This document shows positions 16,782 through 27,956 of a stretch of 64,000 nt of DNA, in pieces. Position 1 is the first letter of the stretch. Each line of letters starts with the position of its first letter. Under the pieces are notes generated by a model. It saw nothing but the letters and a program-made list of their open reading frames with translations, was not told the origin of the DNA and ran no database searches. Location: positions 124,001 to 188,000 of the forward strand of contig NZ_JANRMI010000001.1 in assembly GCF_029531655.1 (NCBI RefSeq), written 5' to 3'. Source of the stretch: Bdellovibrio svalbardensis (GTDB lineage Bacteria; Bdellovibrionota; Bdellovibrionia; Bdellovibrionales; Bdellovibrionaceae). The translations under genes and the position numbers were made by a program.

Positions 16782-18617
16782 TTAGTTTCCCGGGCCCGAC
16801 ATCGCTTTCAAGAAGTCCGTGTTTGACTTCGTGTTGCCCACTTTGTCGATCAAGAATTCCATCGCATCGATGACGTTCATCGGAGCCAGGACTTTTCTGA
16901 GGATCCACAAGCGGTTCAAGTCAGCGCGGTCGATAAGAAGATCTTCTTTACGAGTTCCTGATTTGTTGATGTCCATGCAAGGGAAGATACGTTTTTCCAT
17001 AAGCTTACGATCCAAGTGGATCTCGGCATTACCAGTACCTTTAAACTCCTCGAAGATAACCTCATCCATACGAGAACCTGTGTCGATCAATGCTGTTGCG
17101 ATGATCGTCAAAGATCCGCCCTCTTCGATATTACGAGCAGCACCGAAGAAACGTTTTGGTTTGTGAAGAGCATTTGAGTCCACACCACCTGACAAGATTT
17201 TTCCAGAAGGAGGAACAACCGTATTGTAAGCACGAGCAAGACGAGTGATAGAATCCAGCAAGATGACCACGTCATGTTTGTGTTCAACCAAACGTTTTGC
17301 TTTTTCAATAACCATCTCTGCAACTTGAACGTGGCGAGTTGGTGGCTCATCGAATGTTGACGATACAACTTCACCTTTTACGGTACGTTGCATGTCAGTC
17401 ACCTCTTCCGGACGTTCATCGATCAAAAGAACGATCAATTTTACTTCCGGATGATTTGTCGTGATCGCATTGGCAATTTGTTGCATCAAAACTGTTTTAC
17501 CAGTTCTTGGTGGGGCAACGATCAAGGCACGTTGACCTTTTCCAAGTGGCGCCATCAAATCAACCACACGTGTTGTGTAGTCACCTGGATTGTGCTCAAG
17601 CTTCAAACGCTCATTTGGATAAAGCGGCGTCAAGTTGTCGAAAAGGATTTTATCTTTACCTTTTTCAGTCGTCTCGAAGTTTAGAGAATCAACTTTCAAA
17701 AGTGCAAAATAGCGTTCGCCTTCTTTTGGAGGACGAACAGTTCCCGTCACAGTATCACCCGTTCTTAAACCGAAACGGCGAATTTGTGATGGAGAAACGT
17801 AAATATCATCCGGACCTGGAAGATAGTTAAAGTCTGGAGAACGCAAGAAACCGTAACCATCTGGCAGGATTTCAAGAACACCAGAACCATAAATGTCCTG
17901 ACCAAGTTTTGCAGCACGTTTCAAAATTTCGAAAATCATATCCTGACGGCGAAGACCGGCAGCGTTTTCAATTTTTAGTTTAGTTGCAAGCTCAGTAAGT
18001 TGCGTGATGTTTTTTGATTTCAAATCCTTTGATGAAAGCCATGTTTTCTCTTCATCAGTTAATTGAATATCTGAAACGTCTACGTCTTGAGCCTGTTGAG
18101 GCATATTTGAATGTTCATCACCGCTTGGTTGAGAATCTTCATTGCTTCTTCCGTAAGGACGGAAATCACGACGTTGACCGCCACCGCCGCCATGACGATC
18201 ACCGCGATCGCCTCTGTCACCACGGTCACCCCGATCTCCACGATCGTTTCTGTCGTTGCGATCATGACGATGTCCACCGCCGCCGCCACGGTCATTTCTA
18301 TCTCTGTTATCACGATTGCTTGGACGGAAATCGCGACGAGGTTGTTGGTGTTGTGGACGATCTTGTCTTGTATTTTCGCGAGGCTCTTGTTGTGGAGCTT
18401 GGCTTTGAGTTGCAGCGGCTGGTGCGCCTTCTGCTTTAGCTTCAGTTGGGGCAGAAGTTTGAGGAGCCGCTACGGGCGCTTCTGCTGCAGGTTTTGGAGC
18501 GGGTGCTGGTTTTTCAGCCGGGGCCGCTTGTTGTGTTGAAGCTTCTTCAGTCGCTTTGGTTGTGCGAGTGCGCTTTTTTGGTGCTTCAACGCCGGGTTGA
18601 TCTTTTGGTTCAGACAA
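16782..18617 (-). CDS. rho: Transcription termination factor Rho with long disordered N-terminus
   Basis: Hexameric RNA helicase that terminates transcription. The core from about residue 186 equals a normal Rho in length. It has an RNA-binding domain ([21 protein letters not shown]), a P-loop reading [12 protein letters not shown] instead of the common APPKAGKT, Walker [16 protein letters not shown], and the Q/R-loop region [15 protein letters not shown]. Residues 1-185 are extra: first Ala/Pro/Lys/Glu-rich, then Arg/Asp/Gly repeats such as [15 protein letters not shown]. The start is TTG (18617) with AAGGAG 7 nt upstream. Monocistronic by position, with a long upstream region. Confidence 0.97.
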   Translation of the reverse strand: MSEPKDQPGVEAPKKRTRTTKATEEASTQQAAPAEKPAPAPKPAAEAPVAAPQTSAPTEAKAEGAPAAATQSQAPQQEPRENTRQDRPQHQQPRRDFRPSNRDNRDRNDRGGGGGHRHDRNDRNDRGDRGDRGDRGDRGDRHGGGGGQRRDFRPYGRSNEDSQPSGDEHSNMPQQAQDVDVSDIQLTDEEKTWLSSKDLKSKNITQLTELATKLKIENAAGLRRQDMIFEILKRAAKLGQDIYGSGVLEILPDGYGFLRSPDFNYLPGPDDIYVSPSQIRRFGLRTGDTVTGTVRPPKEGERYFALLKVDSLNFETTEKGKDKILFDNLTPLYPNERLKLEHNPGDYTTRVVDLMAPLGKGQRALIVAPPRTGKTVLMQQIANAITTNHPEVKLIVLLIDERPEEVTDMQRTVKGEVVSSTFDEPPTRHVQVAEMVIEKAKRLVEHKHDVVILLDSITRLARAYNTVVPPSGKILSGGVDSNALHKPKRFFGAARNIEEGGSLTIIATALIDTGSRMDEVIFEEFKGTGNAEIHLDRKLMEKRIFPCMDINKSGTRKEDLLIDRADLNRLWILRKVLAPMNVIDAMEFLIDKVGNTKSNTDFLKAMSGPGN

Positions 18618-19238
18618 ACTGGAACTCCTTGTGGGATATAATAAGAGAGAAAGATCGGTACATAATGAAGTTTGATCCGACTGGACCCAAACTGTGTGCT
18701 TGCCCTAACTTTCCTAGAAATTGGGATATCTTGTCAATCGAAAATCTTTTTGGCCTCCGCAGGGCCTTTCTTGCAATGGATTGATTTAATGTAAGTTGCT
18801 GTAAATATTAACTAATTTTCAACTAAACAAATGGTCGCCAAGTATTAAGTTTGTGATTTATTCCTTCTAGGACACTTAAAATGGGACTCGCCAACAATGA
18901 ATTTCAAGTTTGAAACCTAAACAACTATTGATTCCCTTGGCACTGGCGCTACTTTTTTATAGAAGATCGAAAGAGGCAAAAACTTCGACAGATTTCTAAA
19001 CTTTCTGATCCCAAAGAGAGCCGCAGCTCTTCAGAAACACCTCTATCATGTGCTCGGTCTAGTTGATATTCAGTTTAAACAATTTCCCGCTATTTCAACA
19101 CGTTAAGTATCGATTCAAGACGTCCGGTTTTTCCGGGTGCTATCATTTTTTGCAAAATTACCTCTAACAGGTATTAATTTTTGCCAAGCAATACCGAAAC
19201 GTAATTATCGCACACTTATAAGCACAAGGAGATCAAAA
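18618..19238. other. Gene-free region upstream of rho and the PilZ gene
   Basis: About 620 bp between two divergent starts. On the minus strand a TTGACA hexamer lies at 18737-18732 but no good -10 box follows at 16-18 nt. A small AGAGC/GCTCT hairpin is near 19017-19030. Translation of all frames gives no ORF with a ribosome binding site. A long rho leader would be consistent with the autoregulation known for rho in other bacteria, but no specific structure is identified. Confidence 0.4.
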
Positions 19239-19607
19239 GTGGAGGACACGATTAATGTTCCGGCACCAAGAACCCCTCTGAACCTCGAGGTATCTTTCAA
19301 GCGCAACTATGCGCGTGAAGAGACACTGGGCACGCTTAAAAATATCAGCATCACGGGAGCCTTCTTAGAGTTCGCAGGCGGAGATGTTCGCGCCAATGAA
19401 AAACTCAACTTAATGTTTGTCGTCGCAGGACGAGAAAGAAAAATCGCAGCTCATGTGATTTGGATCAATTCTGCTGGCTGTGGCATCAAGTTTATGCCAA
19501 CCAACAACAGAGACGTTCAGATTGTCGATGACTTGATTTACTTCGTAGAGAACGGTCGCTCTGAAGCCCGCTCTGTTATGAACTCGATCTTTAAAAAGGT
19601 CGGATAA
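19239..19607 (+). CDS. Single-domain PilZ protein (predicted c-di-GMP binding)
   Basis: 122 residues from GTG at 19239, which has AAGGAG 7 nt upstream; an ATG 102 nt further up has no ribosome binding site and adds an unrelated N-terminus. The c-di-GMP-binding signatures are intact: RNYAR (residues 22-26, RxxxR) and NISITG (35-40, NxSxxG), followed by beta-strand segments FLEFAGG, LNLMFVVAG and HVIWINSAGCGIKF. As a stand-alone PilZ domain it probably acts by binding a partner protein. Ends at a bidirectional terminator. Confidence 0.9.
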   Translation: MEDTINVPAPRTPLNLEVSFKRNYAREETLGTLKNISITGAFLEFAGGDVRANEKLNLMFVVAGRERKIAAHVIWINSAGCGIKFMPTNNRDVQIVDDLIYFVENGRSEARSVMNSIFKKVG

Positions 19608-19644
19608 GTTTTAATTGAGATATCAACGATCCAACGATTAAAAA

Positions 19645-19673
19645 AGAAAGGGCGCCTCAAGCGCCCTTTTTCT
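19645..19673. terminator. Bidirectional terminator between the PilZ gene and the LysM lipoprotein
   Basis: GGGCGC (19650-19655) / GCGCCC (19661-19666), extended by AAA/TTT, followed by T-runs on both strands. Confidence 0.88.
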
Positions 19674-21029
19674 TTATGTTCCGACGTGGGTGTGTTCCAT
19701 CGCCTGCTGTTCAGCTTCTTTTTGTTTTCTTTTCTTTCTCATAACGATGAGACCTGCAAGACCCGCGGCCGCCAAACCAACAACTGCCAAAGCAAGAGTT
19801 GTATCGTTATCCATTCCACCAGCTGGAGCTTCCTCCATTTGATGCTTTTTCTGCGGAGGTGGTGGTGGATTGATAGCTTCCGCTGGAGGAGGTGGTGGTG
19901 GCGGAGCCATTTGGTTTTGTGCCATATCTGGAGGCGGCGGAGGTGGCGCCATCTCTGGAGCTTGCTCAGGCATTGGCGGTGGTGGTGGAATTTCCGCTTG
20001 AGCTTGATGTGGAGCTTCTCCTAGAGGCGCTTGCCCTGCAAGTTCAGTTGGTGCAGCTGGCATTTCCTGCGCAGGAGGTGGAGCCATTTGCATATCCGGT
20101 TGTGCCGGAGCAGCAGGTGCTGCGGCTACGTTGCCACCTTTCCAGAAATGCAATTCAGTACCTTCTGGAATTGCATCTTTAGAGTCGATAGAGTTTGTAG
20201 CCCAAACTTCTTTCCATGCATTTGGATATCCCAAAAGATTTTTTGAAACTTTACGGATATTATCACCTGATTTCGCCACGTAAACTTCAGGAGCGACACC
20301 ATTGTCCTCGTAGAAGGTAATCATTCGTGCAGAATCATCAGGACGATGTGGCGAATTGTAGTAAACTTTGTCGCCCGGTTTTACAGAACGACTTTTGAAA
20401 GTTGCGTTCCCTTTTTTTAGTTCAGCAGTTTTATCAGCACCATAAATCATTTGAGAGATGCTTGCCAATGAATCGCCAGGACGTGCGAAGTAAACTGTAT
20501 TGAACCAGGTTTTTCCAACCTTCCAAGGAGCCGTTGCCACCTTTTGAAGTGAGGCAGATGCCTTCTTAGGAGCCGGAGTTTCAACCGTTGTTGTTGTTGT
20601 CGTACTTTCAAGCATTGGAACAGACTCAGGAGTCGTTGTGGTTCCGCTGTCTACAATTGTTGTATTCGACTCAGCAGGTGGAGGTGCAATTTCAGCCGCC
20701 GCTGTATTTTCTGCGAATGGATCTGCAGGTAGAGCTTCATTTGAAGTTGTTTCAACAGGAGCTGGAGTTGCCGGCGCTGCAGCGATCGCTTGAGATTCAG
20801 CCTTTGGAGCCGATTCACCCAATGCATCTTCAGGAAGTTGATCGCTTGCCAACGAAGAGTTGTCAGCAGCCAAAAGCGCTTCATCGCCTTCAAGCTTTTC
20901 GAGATCGGCGGAATCTACGTCAGCGGTTACTTCTGCGTCGGATTTATTTTCGCTGCTGAATAGACTGCAGCCACTAAGCTGTACGGCCAGTCCAAGAGAA
21001 GCGATTAAGACAACGAGCTTTTTCATCAT
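19674..21029 (-). CDS. LysM-type lipoprotein with Pro-rich region and C-terminal membrane segment
   Basis: 451 residues. Lipobox LSGC (Cys21). Residues 22-165 are acidic, Ala/Pro/Thr-rich and disordered. Residues about 170-225 and 240-300 look like two LysM-like modules (YFARPGDSLASISQMIYG, VYVAKSGDNIRKVSKNLLG), which bind peptidoglycan glycan. A Pro-rich stretch with PPPPP runs follows to about 405. The C-terminus has a hydrophobic segment (LALAVVGLAAAGLAGLIVM) followed by RKKRKQK and a short polar tail. A lipid anchor at one end and a membrane helix at the other is unusual. AAGGA precedes the tandem ATGs; which one is used is uncertain. Confidence 0.82.
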   Translation of the reverse strand: MMKKLVVLIASLGLAVQLSGCSLFSSENKSDAEVTADVDSADLEKLEGDEALLAADNSSLASDQLPEDALGESAPKAESQAIAAAPATPAPVETTSNEALPADPFAENTAAAEIAPPPAESNTTIVDSGTTTTPESVPMLESTTTTTTVETPAPKKASASLQKVATAPWKVGKTWFNTVYFARPGDSLASISQMIYGADKTAELKKGNATFKSRSVKPGDKVYYNSPHRPDDSARMITFYEDNGVAPEVYVAKSGDNIRKVSKNLLGYPNAWKEVWATNSIDSKDAIPEGTELHFWKGGNVAAAPAAPAQPDMQMAPPPAQEMPAAPTELAGQAPLGEAPHQAQAEIPPPPPMPEQAPEMAPPPPPPDMAQNQMAPPPPPPPAEAINPPPPPQKKHQMEEAPAGGMDNDTTLALAVVGLAAAGLAGLIVMRKKRKQKEAEQQAMEHTHVGT

Positions 21030-21135
21030 TTTTTCGTCCTTGAGTGATGCTACGAAACATACTGTTTCGGTAAAGCGTTATTAACAATCTAAAGCCAAGA
21101 TGGAAGGCTGGCAAATATTTCCGCCGCCACTGGAC

Positions 21136-21585
21136 TTAGGGGTGTATCTTCAATTTCGAACCCAGTTTGATTTTGTTCTTATCAAACCATCCCTTATTCA
21201 TCTCTAGTGCATATTTCGCGGGTTTCGCACTCGCATAAGAAGGAAGGTTTGCATCACTGATATTTTGTCCTGATTTCATCTCCTGGACATCGACTAAAGT
21301 TTTATCTTTGTCAAAAAACCCAATTGAAAGATCAATCAAAGTATTTTTCATCCAAAAAAATCGAGTCTCTTCATTTTTAAAAATAAAGAGCATGCCTTGA
21401 TCTTCATCGAGTTTATTTACAAACATTAAACCGCGCTCATGCTGAGGCATGGTTTCAGCCACTTCCACGACAAAAGTCTTGGAGCCCAGTGTGACTTTCT
21501 TTTTTGTAAATTGAAGAGCCGCGAATGAGTTCGCAGAAAAACTAAGAACGAGAGCTACTACGAAGCATCTCAAGAGCGACACCAT
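21136..21585 (-). CDS. Secreted DUF192 protein
   Basis: 149 residues: signal peptide (cleavage near SFA-A, residue 22) and one DUF192 domain of unknown function. Family features: MPQHERGLMFVNKLDEDQGMLFIF and FFWMKNTLIDLSIGFFD, then the C-terminal NKGWFDKNKIKLGSKL. The start lies 44 bp inside the ppx 3' end, with GGTGAG just upstream; no later start preserves the signal peptide. Last gene of gatC-gatA-gatB-ppx-DUF192. Confidence 0.88.
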   Translation of the reverse strand: MVSLLRCFVVALVLSFSANSFAALQFTKKKVTLGSKTFVVEVAETMPQHERGLMFVNKLDEDQGMLFIFKNEETRFFWMKNTLIDLSIGFFDKDKTLVDVQEMKSGQNISDANLPSYASAKPAKYALEMNKGWFDKNKIKLGSKLKIHP

Positions 21586-22462
21586 ATCTCACCCCTTTAG
21601 TGGATACACAGATACCATCCATGTTAAGAGCTTCCACGACATTTAACAAAATAGAAGCCCCCGCAAAGATAATATCGGCTCGACCACCAAGTTGGTACTT
21701 TGTTCGCTTTTCCTCGACAGAAGTTTGGGAAAACTCATGAACCCAAAATTTCAGACGTTCTTTTGAAAGAAAGAAGCCGTCAACTTTCTTTTCGTCAAAA
21801 CCGCCCACCTCAATGGCAACAATCGACGTGGGAGTTCCCGCCACTGCAATAATTTGATCCAGCTTATTTTTCTGCAGATCTGGAAGAATCTTTTGAATCT
21901 GCTCATTTATATATTGAGAAAGTTGTTCCTGCTCGCGCGGAGAAACAGGCTGTTGAGTAACAAACTTTTCGGTAAGACGAACGCCCCCGATATTCAAGCT
22001 TTCGCCAAAAAGAATCTCTTCTCCGCGTCCCACAATAAGTTCTGTTGAACCACCGCCGACATCCACGACAAGATTTGTTTTGTTTGGCTCAATGACTCCA
22101 CCAGTAGCACCTTGATAGCTGATGCGAGCCTCATCCTCACCAGGTATAACCTCTATGGGAATACCCAGCTCCTTGCCGATATCAAAAAGCTCTTGGCCAT
22201 TGCGAGCGTCGCGAGCGGCCGATGTAGCCATCGCAAGAATCTTATCGACATGATGCTTGTCGATTTCCTTTTTGAATTCAGTAAGGCATTTGCGTGCACG
22301 GTCGAGAGCTTCATCCTGAAGCTCTCCGGTCTTGTCGACTCCTTGGCCTAATCGAACAACCTCCACCAAGTCTTTATGAACTTTGGTTATCCCGGTCTCA
22401 TTGCCTTCAGCAATCAGACAAAGAAAAGTATTTGTTCCAAGATCAAGGGCCGCCACCTTCAT
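21542..22462 (-). CDS. ppx: Ppx/GppA family phosphatase
   Basis: Actin-like ASKHA-fold enzyme acting on inorganic polyphosphate or pppGpp. Its 306 residues correspond to the short form without the C-terminal HD-like domain. Motifs: ALDLGTNTFLCLIAE at the N-terminus, LAMATSAARDARN, the Glu-containing PGEDEARISYQGATG, and VVDVGGGSTELIVG. It starts 1 bp after the gatB stop and overlaps the next gene by 44 bp, so it is part of the gat operon. Which of the two substrates is used cannot be told from sequence alone. Confidence 0.9.
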   Translation of the reverse strand: MKVAALDLGTNTFLCLIAEGNETGITKVHKDLVEVVRLGQGVDKTGELQDEALDRARKCLTEFKKEIDKHHVDKILAMATSAARDARNGQELFDIGKELGIPIEVIPGEDEARISYQGATGGVIEPNKTNLVVDVGGGSTELIVGRGEEILFGESLNIGGVRLTEKFVTQQPVSPREQEQLSQYINEQIQKILPDLQKNKLDQIIAVAGTPTSIVAIEVGGFDEKKVDGFFLSKERLKFWVHEFSQTSVEEKRTKYQLGGRADIIFAGASILLNVVEALNMDGICVSTKGVRYGVALEMLRSSSRS

Positions 22463-22463
22463 A

Positions 22464-23897
22464 TTATTTCAATTTCTCCAGCAAGATTTGGTTCACAAGT
22501 TCAGGATTCGCCTGTCCTTTTGAAGCTTTCATTACAGCACCCACGAAAAAGCCAAAGAGATTTTTCTTTTTACCTGACTTATGGTCTTCAACGTTTTGTG
22601 CATTCGCAGCCAGAACCTCATCGATGATCTTTGCGATCGCCGCCGGATCCGTGATTTGCACAAGTCCTTTTTCTTTAACGATCACTTCTGGATCTTTGCC
22701 TGACTGCCACATTTCCTGGAAAACTGTTTTTGCAATTTTTCCAGAGATCGTGCCGTTATCAATCAAAGCCACCATGCGACCCAATTGTTTTGGTTTGATC
22801 GGCGAATCAGTGATGTCCTTATTTGCATTATTAAGTTCACGCAAGAGCTCAGTCATGACCCAGTTAGAAGAAGCTTTAAAGTTTTTAGACTCTTTCGCTG
22901 TTTCTTCATAGAAATCTGCCAAAGCTTTTTCAGTCGTCAAAACCAAAGCATCGTATTCCGGCAAGCCTTGTTCCGCTTGGAAGCGCTTCGCACGGGCAAT
23001 CGGCAACTCCGGCAACTCTTTGCGGAAACCTTCAACCATGGCTTCTGTCACGATCAGTGGCAAAAGATCCGGATCTGGGAAGTAGCGATAGTCTTGGGCA
23101 TCTTCTTTAGCACGCATTGAAACCGTACGGTTTTTATCCGGATCCCACAAGCGGGTTTCCTGAACAATTTTTTCGCCACGCTCAAGAGCGTCGATTTGGC
23201 GTTCAATTTCATATTCGATCGCTTTTTCAACGAAACGGAATGAATTTACGTTTTTGATTTCCACTTTCGTTCCGAATTGAGGTGCGCCCACTTTGCGAAC
23301 GGAAACGTTGCAGTCACAACGCATCGATCCTTCTTCAAGATTTCCATCGCACACATCCAGATAGCGAACGATTTGGCGAACAGCTCTGCCGTACTCTGCA
23401 GCTTCAGCAGGAGTGCGCATATCCGGACCCGTCACGATCTCAAGAAGTGGAATGCCTGCGCGATTCAAATTGATCAAAGTGTAGTCACCAGAGTGATTTG
23501 ATTTACCAGCATCTTCTTCCAAGTGGGCTCTGGTGATACTCACAGTTTTATCCACACCATCTACCTTGAAAGTGATCGTACCACTTTCGCAAATTGGCTG
23601 ATCGTACTGAGAGATCTGGTAGCCCTTAGGAAGATCTGGATAGAAATAGTTTTTACGAGCAAAAACTGATTTTTTGCGGATTTCGCAACCCAATGCCAAA
23701 CCTGTTTTGATCGCGTACTCGATTGCTTTTTTATTCACAACCGGCAAAGTACCCGGCATTCCGGCGCTGATGGGCGAAACGTTTTCGTTATCTCCAGCAT
23801 CAAACGTCGTAGGATCCGCACAGAACATTTTACTTTTCGTACTAAGTTGTACGTGAATTTCGATACCAATTACTGGTTCATAACCTCTAGATGACAT
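22464..23897 (-). CDS. gatB: Asp/Glu-tRNA amidotransferase subunit B
   Basis: Kinase/tRNA-binding subunit of the GatCAB complex, which converts misacylated Asp-tRNA-Asn and/or Glu-tRNA-Gln to the amide form. 477 residues. Family signatures: GIEIHVQLSTKSKMFC at the start, the PGTLPVVNKKAIEYA stretch, DLPKGYQISQYDQPI, RAGIPLLEIVTGPDMR, and the C-terminal YqeY-like tail. It overlaps gatA by 11 bp. Confidence 0.97.
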   Translation of the reverse strand: MSSRGYEPVIGIEIHVQLSTKSKMFCADPTTFDAGDNENVSPISAGMPGTLPVVNKKAIEYAIKTGLALGCEIRKKSVFARKNYFYPDLPKGYQISQYDQPICESGTITFKVDGVDKTVSITRAHLEEDAGKSNHSGDYTLINLNRAGIPLLEIVTGPDMRTPAEAAEYGRAVRQIVRYLDVCDGNLEEGSMRCDCNVSVRKVGAPQFGTKVEIKNVNSFRFVEKAIEYEIERQIDALERGEKIVQETRLWDPDKNRTVSMRAKEDAQDYRYFPDPDLLPLIVTEAMVEGFRKELPELPIARAKRFQAEQGLPEYDALVLTTEKALADFYEETAKESKNFKASSNWVMTELLRELNNANKDITDSPIKPKQLGRMVALIDNGTISGKIAKTVFQEMWQSGKDPEVIVKEKGLVQITDPAAIAKIIDEVLAANAQNVEDHKSGKKKNLFGFFVGAVMKASKGQANPELVNQILLEKLK

Positions 23898-25365
23898 GTG
23901 GATTTTTTCCTTTCACCGGAGAAACGCTCTCAAGAGCGGCAGCAACGTTGAGCATTTTTTGCTCTTCAAAGTGGCTCGCAGTCAGTTGGATGCCGATAGG
24001 CAAGCCGGCCTTAGACATTCCAAAAGGAACGCTCATGCCAGGAAGGCCCGCCAAGTTTGTTGAGGTTGTGAAGATGTCATTCAAATACATCGTCAATGGA
24101 TCATTCACAAGTTCACCAATTTTGAAAGCTGGAGACGTTGTGACCGGGCTAACAATAGCATCACATTGCTTGAAAGCCGCTAAATATTGATTCGTTAGAA
24201 GACGACGAACTTGGCCTGCCTTATTGTAGAAAGCATCATAGTAGCCGCTTGAAAGACAATAAGTGCCAAGCATAATACGGCGCTTTACTTCATTACCAAA
24301 TCCTTCGCCACGTGTCTTTCCATAGAAATCTTCAAGATCGATAGACGACAAGTTTTTGAATTCCGAACGATAACCGAAGCGCACACCATCATAACGAGCT
24401 AAGTTAGAGGAAGCTTCGCTGGTCGCTACCAGATAATAAATTGGTACGGCAAACTCTGTCATTGATACTGAAACTTCAACGATTTCAGCACCCATTTTTT
24501 TTAGCGTTTCCAAAGAATCATCGAAAGTTTTTTGAACATCAGCGTCCAAGCCACCTTTCATGTATTCTTTAATAACACCAATTTTCATACCTTTGATATT
24601 GGTAGAAATATTTTTGCTCCATTGTGGAACTGCTTTTTGTGAGGTTGTAGAGTCCATCGGGTCATGGCCACAAATTGCTTCCATTGTAAGTGCCGCATCT
24701 TGCACAGAACTTACCATCGGACCCGCTTGATCCAAAGAAGAAGCAAAAGCGATAATGCCGTAACGGCTTACACGACCATACGTTGGCTTAACGCCCACGA
24801 TACCGCAAAAACTTGCTGGCTGACGAATCGATCCACCTGTGTCGGTTCCAATAGTACCGGCCACCAAGCGCGCCGATTGCGCAGCTGCCGAACCACCTGA
24901 AGAGCCCCCAGGAACTCTTTCCAAGTCCCATGGATTTTTAACATTGCCATGAAAAGATGTTTCGTTCGAAGAGCCCATAGCGAACTCGTCTTGATTCAAT
25001 TTTCCCATCACAACCACGCCGGCTTGCTTCAAGCGAGCCACTACAGTTGCGTCGTAGGGAGGAACGAAGTTGCTAAGCATCTTTGATCCCGCGGTAGTCG
25101 TAAGACCTTTTGTGCAAAGCATTTCTTTGATGCCAAAAGGAACACCCGCCAATGCGCCCACATTTTCGCCTTTAGCGATGCGAGCATCAATAGCTTCCGC
25201 ATCTTTCAAAGCGTCTTGATTTAAAGATGTAAAAGCATTCAACTTTGGATTCAAAGCCTGAATGCGGGATTGAAAGTGCGCCGTCACTTCTTTCGCACTG
25301 ACCTTCTTAGATTTAACGGCGTCAGAAATTTCACTCAATGAGGCAAATGTTAATTCCATATTCAT
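23887..25365 (-). CDS. gatA: Asp/Glu-tRNA amidotransferase subunit A
   Basis: Amidase-signature subunit that releases ammonia from glutamine for GatB. 492 residues. The Ser-cisSer-Lys triad is visible: Lys80 (VPFGIKE), cis-Ser155 (PGGSSGGSAAA) and nucleophile Ser179 (TDTGGSIRQPA). gatC lies 5 bp upstream and gatB overlaps its end, giving a gatC-gatA-gatB operon. The N-terminus has two close ATGs (MNM); the first is kept. Confidence 0.97.
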   Translation of the reverse strand: MNMELTFASLSEISDAVKSKKVSAKEVTAHFQSRIQALNPKLNAFTSLNQDALKDAEAIDARIAKGENVGALAGVPFGIKEMLCTKGLTTTAGSKMLSNFVPPYDATVVARLKQAGVVVMGKLNQDEFAMGSSNETSFHGNVKNPWDLERVPGGSSGGSAAAQSARLVAGTIGTDTGGSIRQPASFCGIVGVKPTYGRVSRYGIIAFASSLDQAGPMVSSVQDAALTMEAICGHDPMDSTTSQKAVPQWSKNISTNIKGMKIGVIKEYMKGGLDADVQKTFDDSLETLKKMGAEIVEVSVSMTEFAVPIYYLVATSEASSNLARYDGVRFGYRSEFKNLSSIDLEDFYGKTRGEGFGNEVKRRIMLGTYCLSSGYYDAFYNKAGQVRRLLTNQYLAAFKQCDAIVSPVTTSPAFKIGELVNDPLTMYLNDIFTTSTNLAGLPGMSVPFGMSKAGLPIGIQLTASHFEEQKMLNVAAALESVSPVKGKNPHVI

Positions 25366-25370
25366 AATCC

Positions 25371-25652
25371 TTATACAACCGGTGGTACTTTAAAGAGGTT
25401 GCCCGTGCGAGATGGAGCATTTGCAGTCATCTCTTCTGCGGTGAAGTCTTTTTTTGCTTCGTCATCGCGCCAGTAAGCTTCAATTTCGGTAGGGGTGATC
25501 AATGGTTCAACACCAGCTGTGTCGACCTTTGCGATTTGTTCAAAGTTATGAAGAACTTTTTCAAGTTGAGCGCTGTACTGAGCTGCTTCCGCTTCGGTGA
25601 TATGCAGGCGAGCAAGTTTGGCAATATGCTCGATGGTTTTTTTATCAATCAC
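25371..25652 (-). CDS. gatC: Asp/Glu-tRNA amidotransferase subunit C
   Basis: Small helical subunit that wraps GatA and GatB together. 93 residues, with the family pattern IEHIAKLARLHITEAEAAQY and the C-terminal LFKVPPVV tail. Starts with GTG at 25652 and AGGAG 8 nt upstream. First gene of the gat operon and divergent from ligA, with 143 bp between. Confidence 0.95.
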   Translation of the reverse strand: MIDKKTIEHIAKLARLHITEAEAAQYSAQLEKVLHNFEQIAKVDTAGVEPLITPTEIEAYWRDDEAKKDFTAEEMTANAPSRTGNLFKVPPVV

Positions 25653-25714
25653 GACAATCTCCTATTTTTCGAATCTGGCATTTATGGAGTGATCCATGGG
25701 GATTTAACGCTTAA

Positions 25715-27865
<2,151 letters not shown>

Positions 27866-27874
27866 GAATTACAA

Positions 27875-27908
27875 ATAAAAAAACCCACAGCAAAACTGTG
27901 GGTTTTTT
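27875..27908. terminator. Bidirectional terminator between ligA and the histone gene
   Basis: CCCACAG (27884-27890) / CTGTGGG (27896-27902) flanked by A7 and T6, usable on both strands by the two convergent genes. Confidence 0.9.
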
Positions 27909-27956
27909 GTTCTTTAAGGAATTGAAAAATAAGAAGACCTACTTTTCAAAAACTAA

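Noticed and set aside
18014-18539. Long open frames on the plus strand over the rho N-terminal repeats
   Set aside because: They are products of the low-complexity RGD/Ala-Pro coding repeats of rho on the other strand; no ribosome binding site and the proteins are His/Arg/Thr repeats.
18910-18999. 29-residue frame beginning MKPKQLLIPLALALLF in the rho upstream region
   Set aside because: Hydrophobic and short, starting with TTG and lacking a ribosome binding site; chance cannot be excluded.
19137-19238. Upstream ATG extension of the PilZ gene
   Set aside because: The GTG at 19239 has AAGGAG at proper spacing, and the extra 34 residues do not resemble part of a PilZ protein.
19686-20959. Open frames opposite the Pro-rich and Ala-rich parts of the LysM lipoprotein
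   Set aside because: They arise from biased codons of the real gene and give Trp/Arg- or Leu/Gln-rich nonsense sequences.
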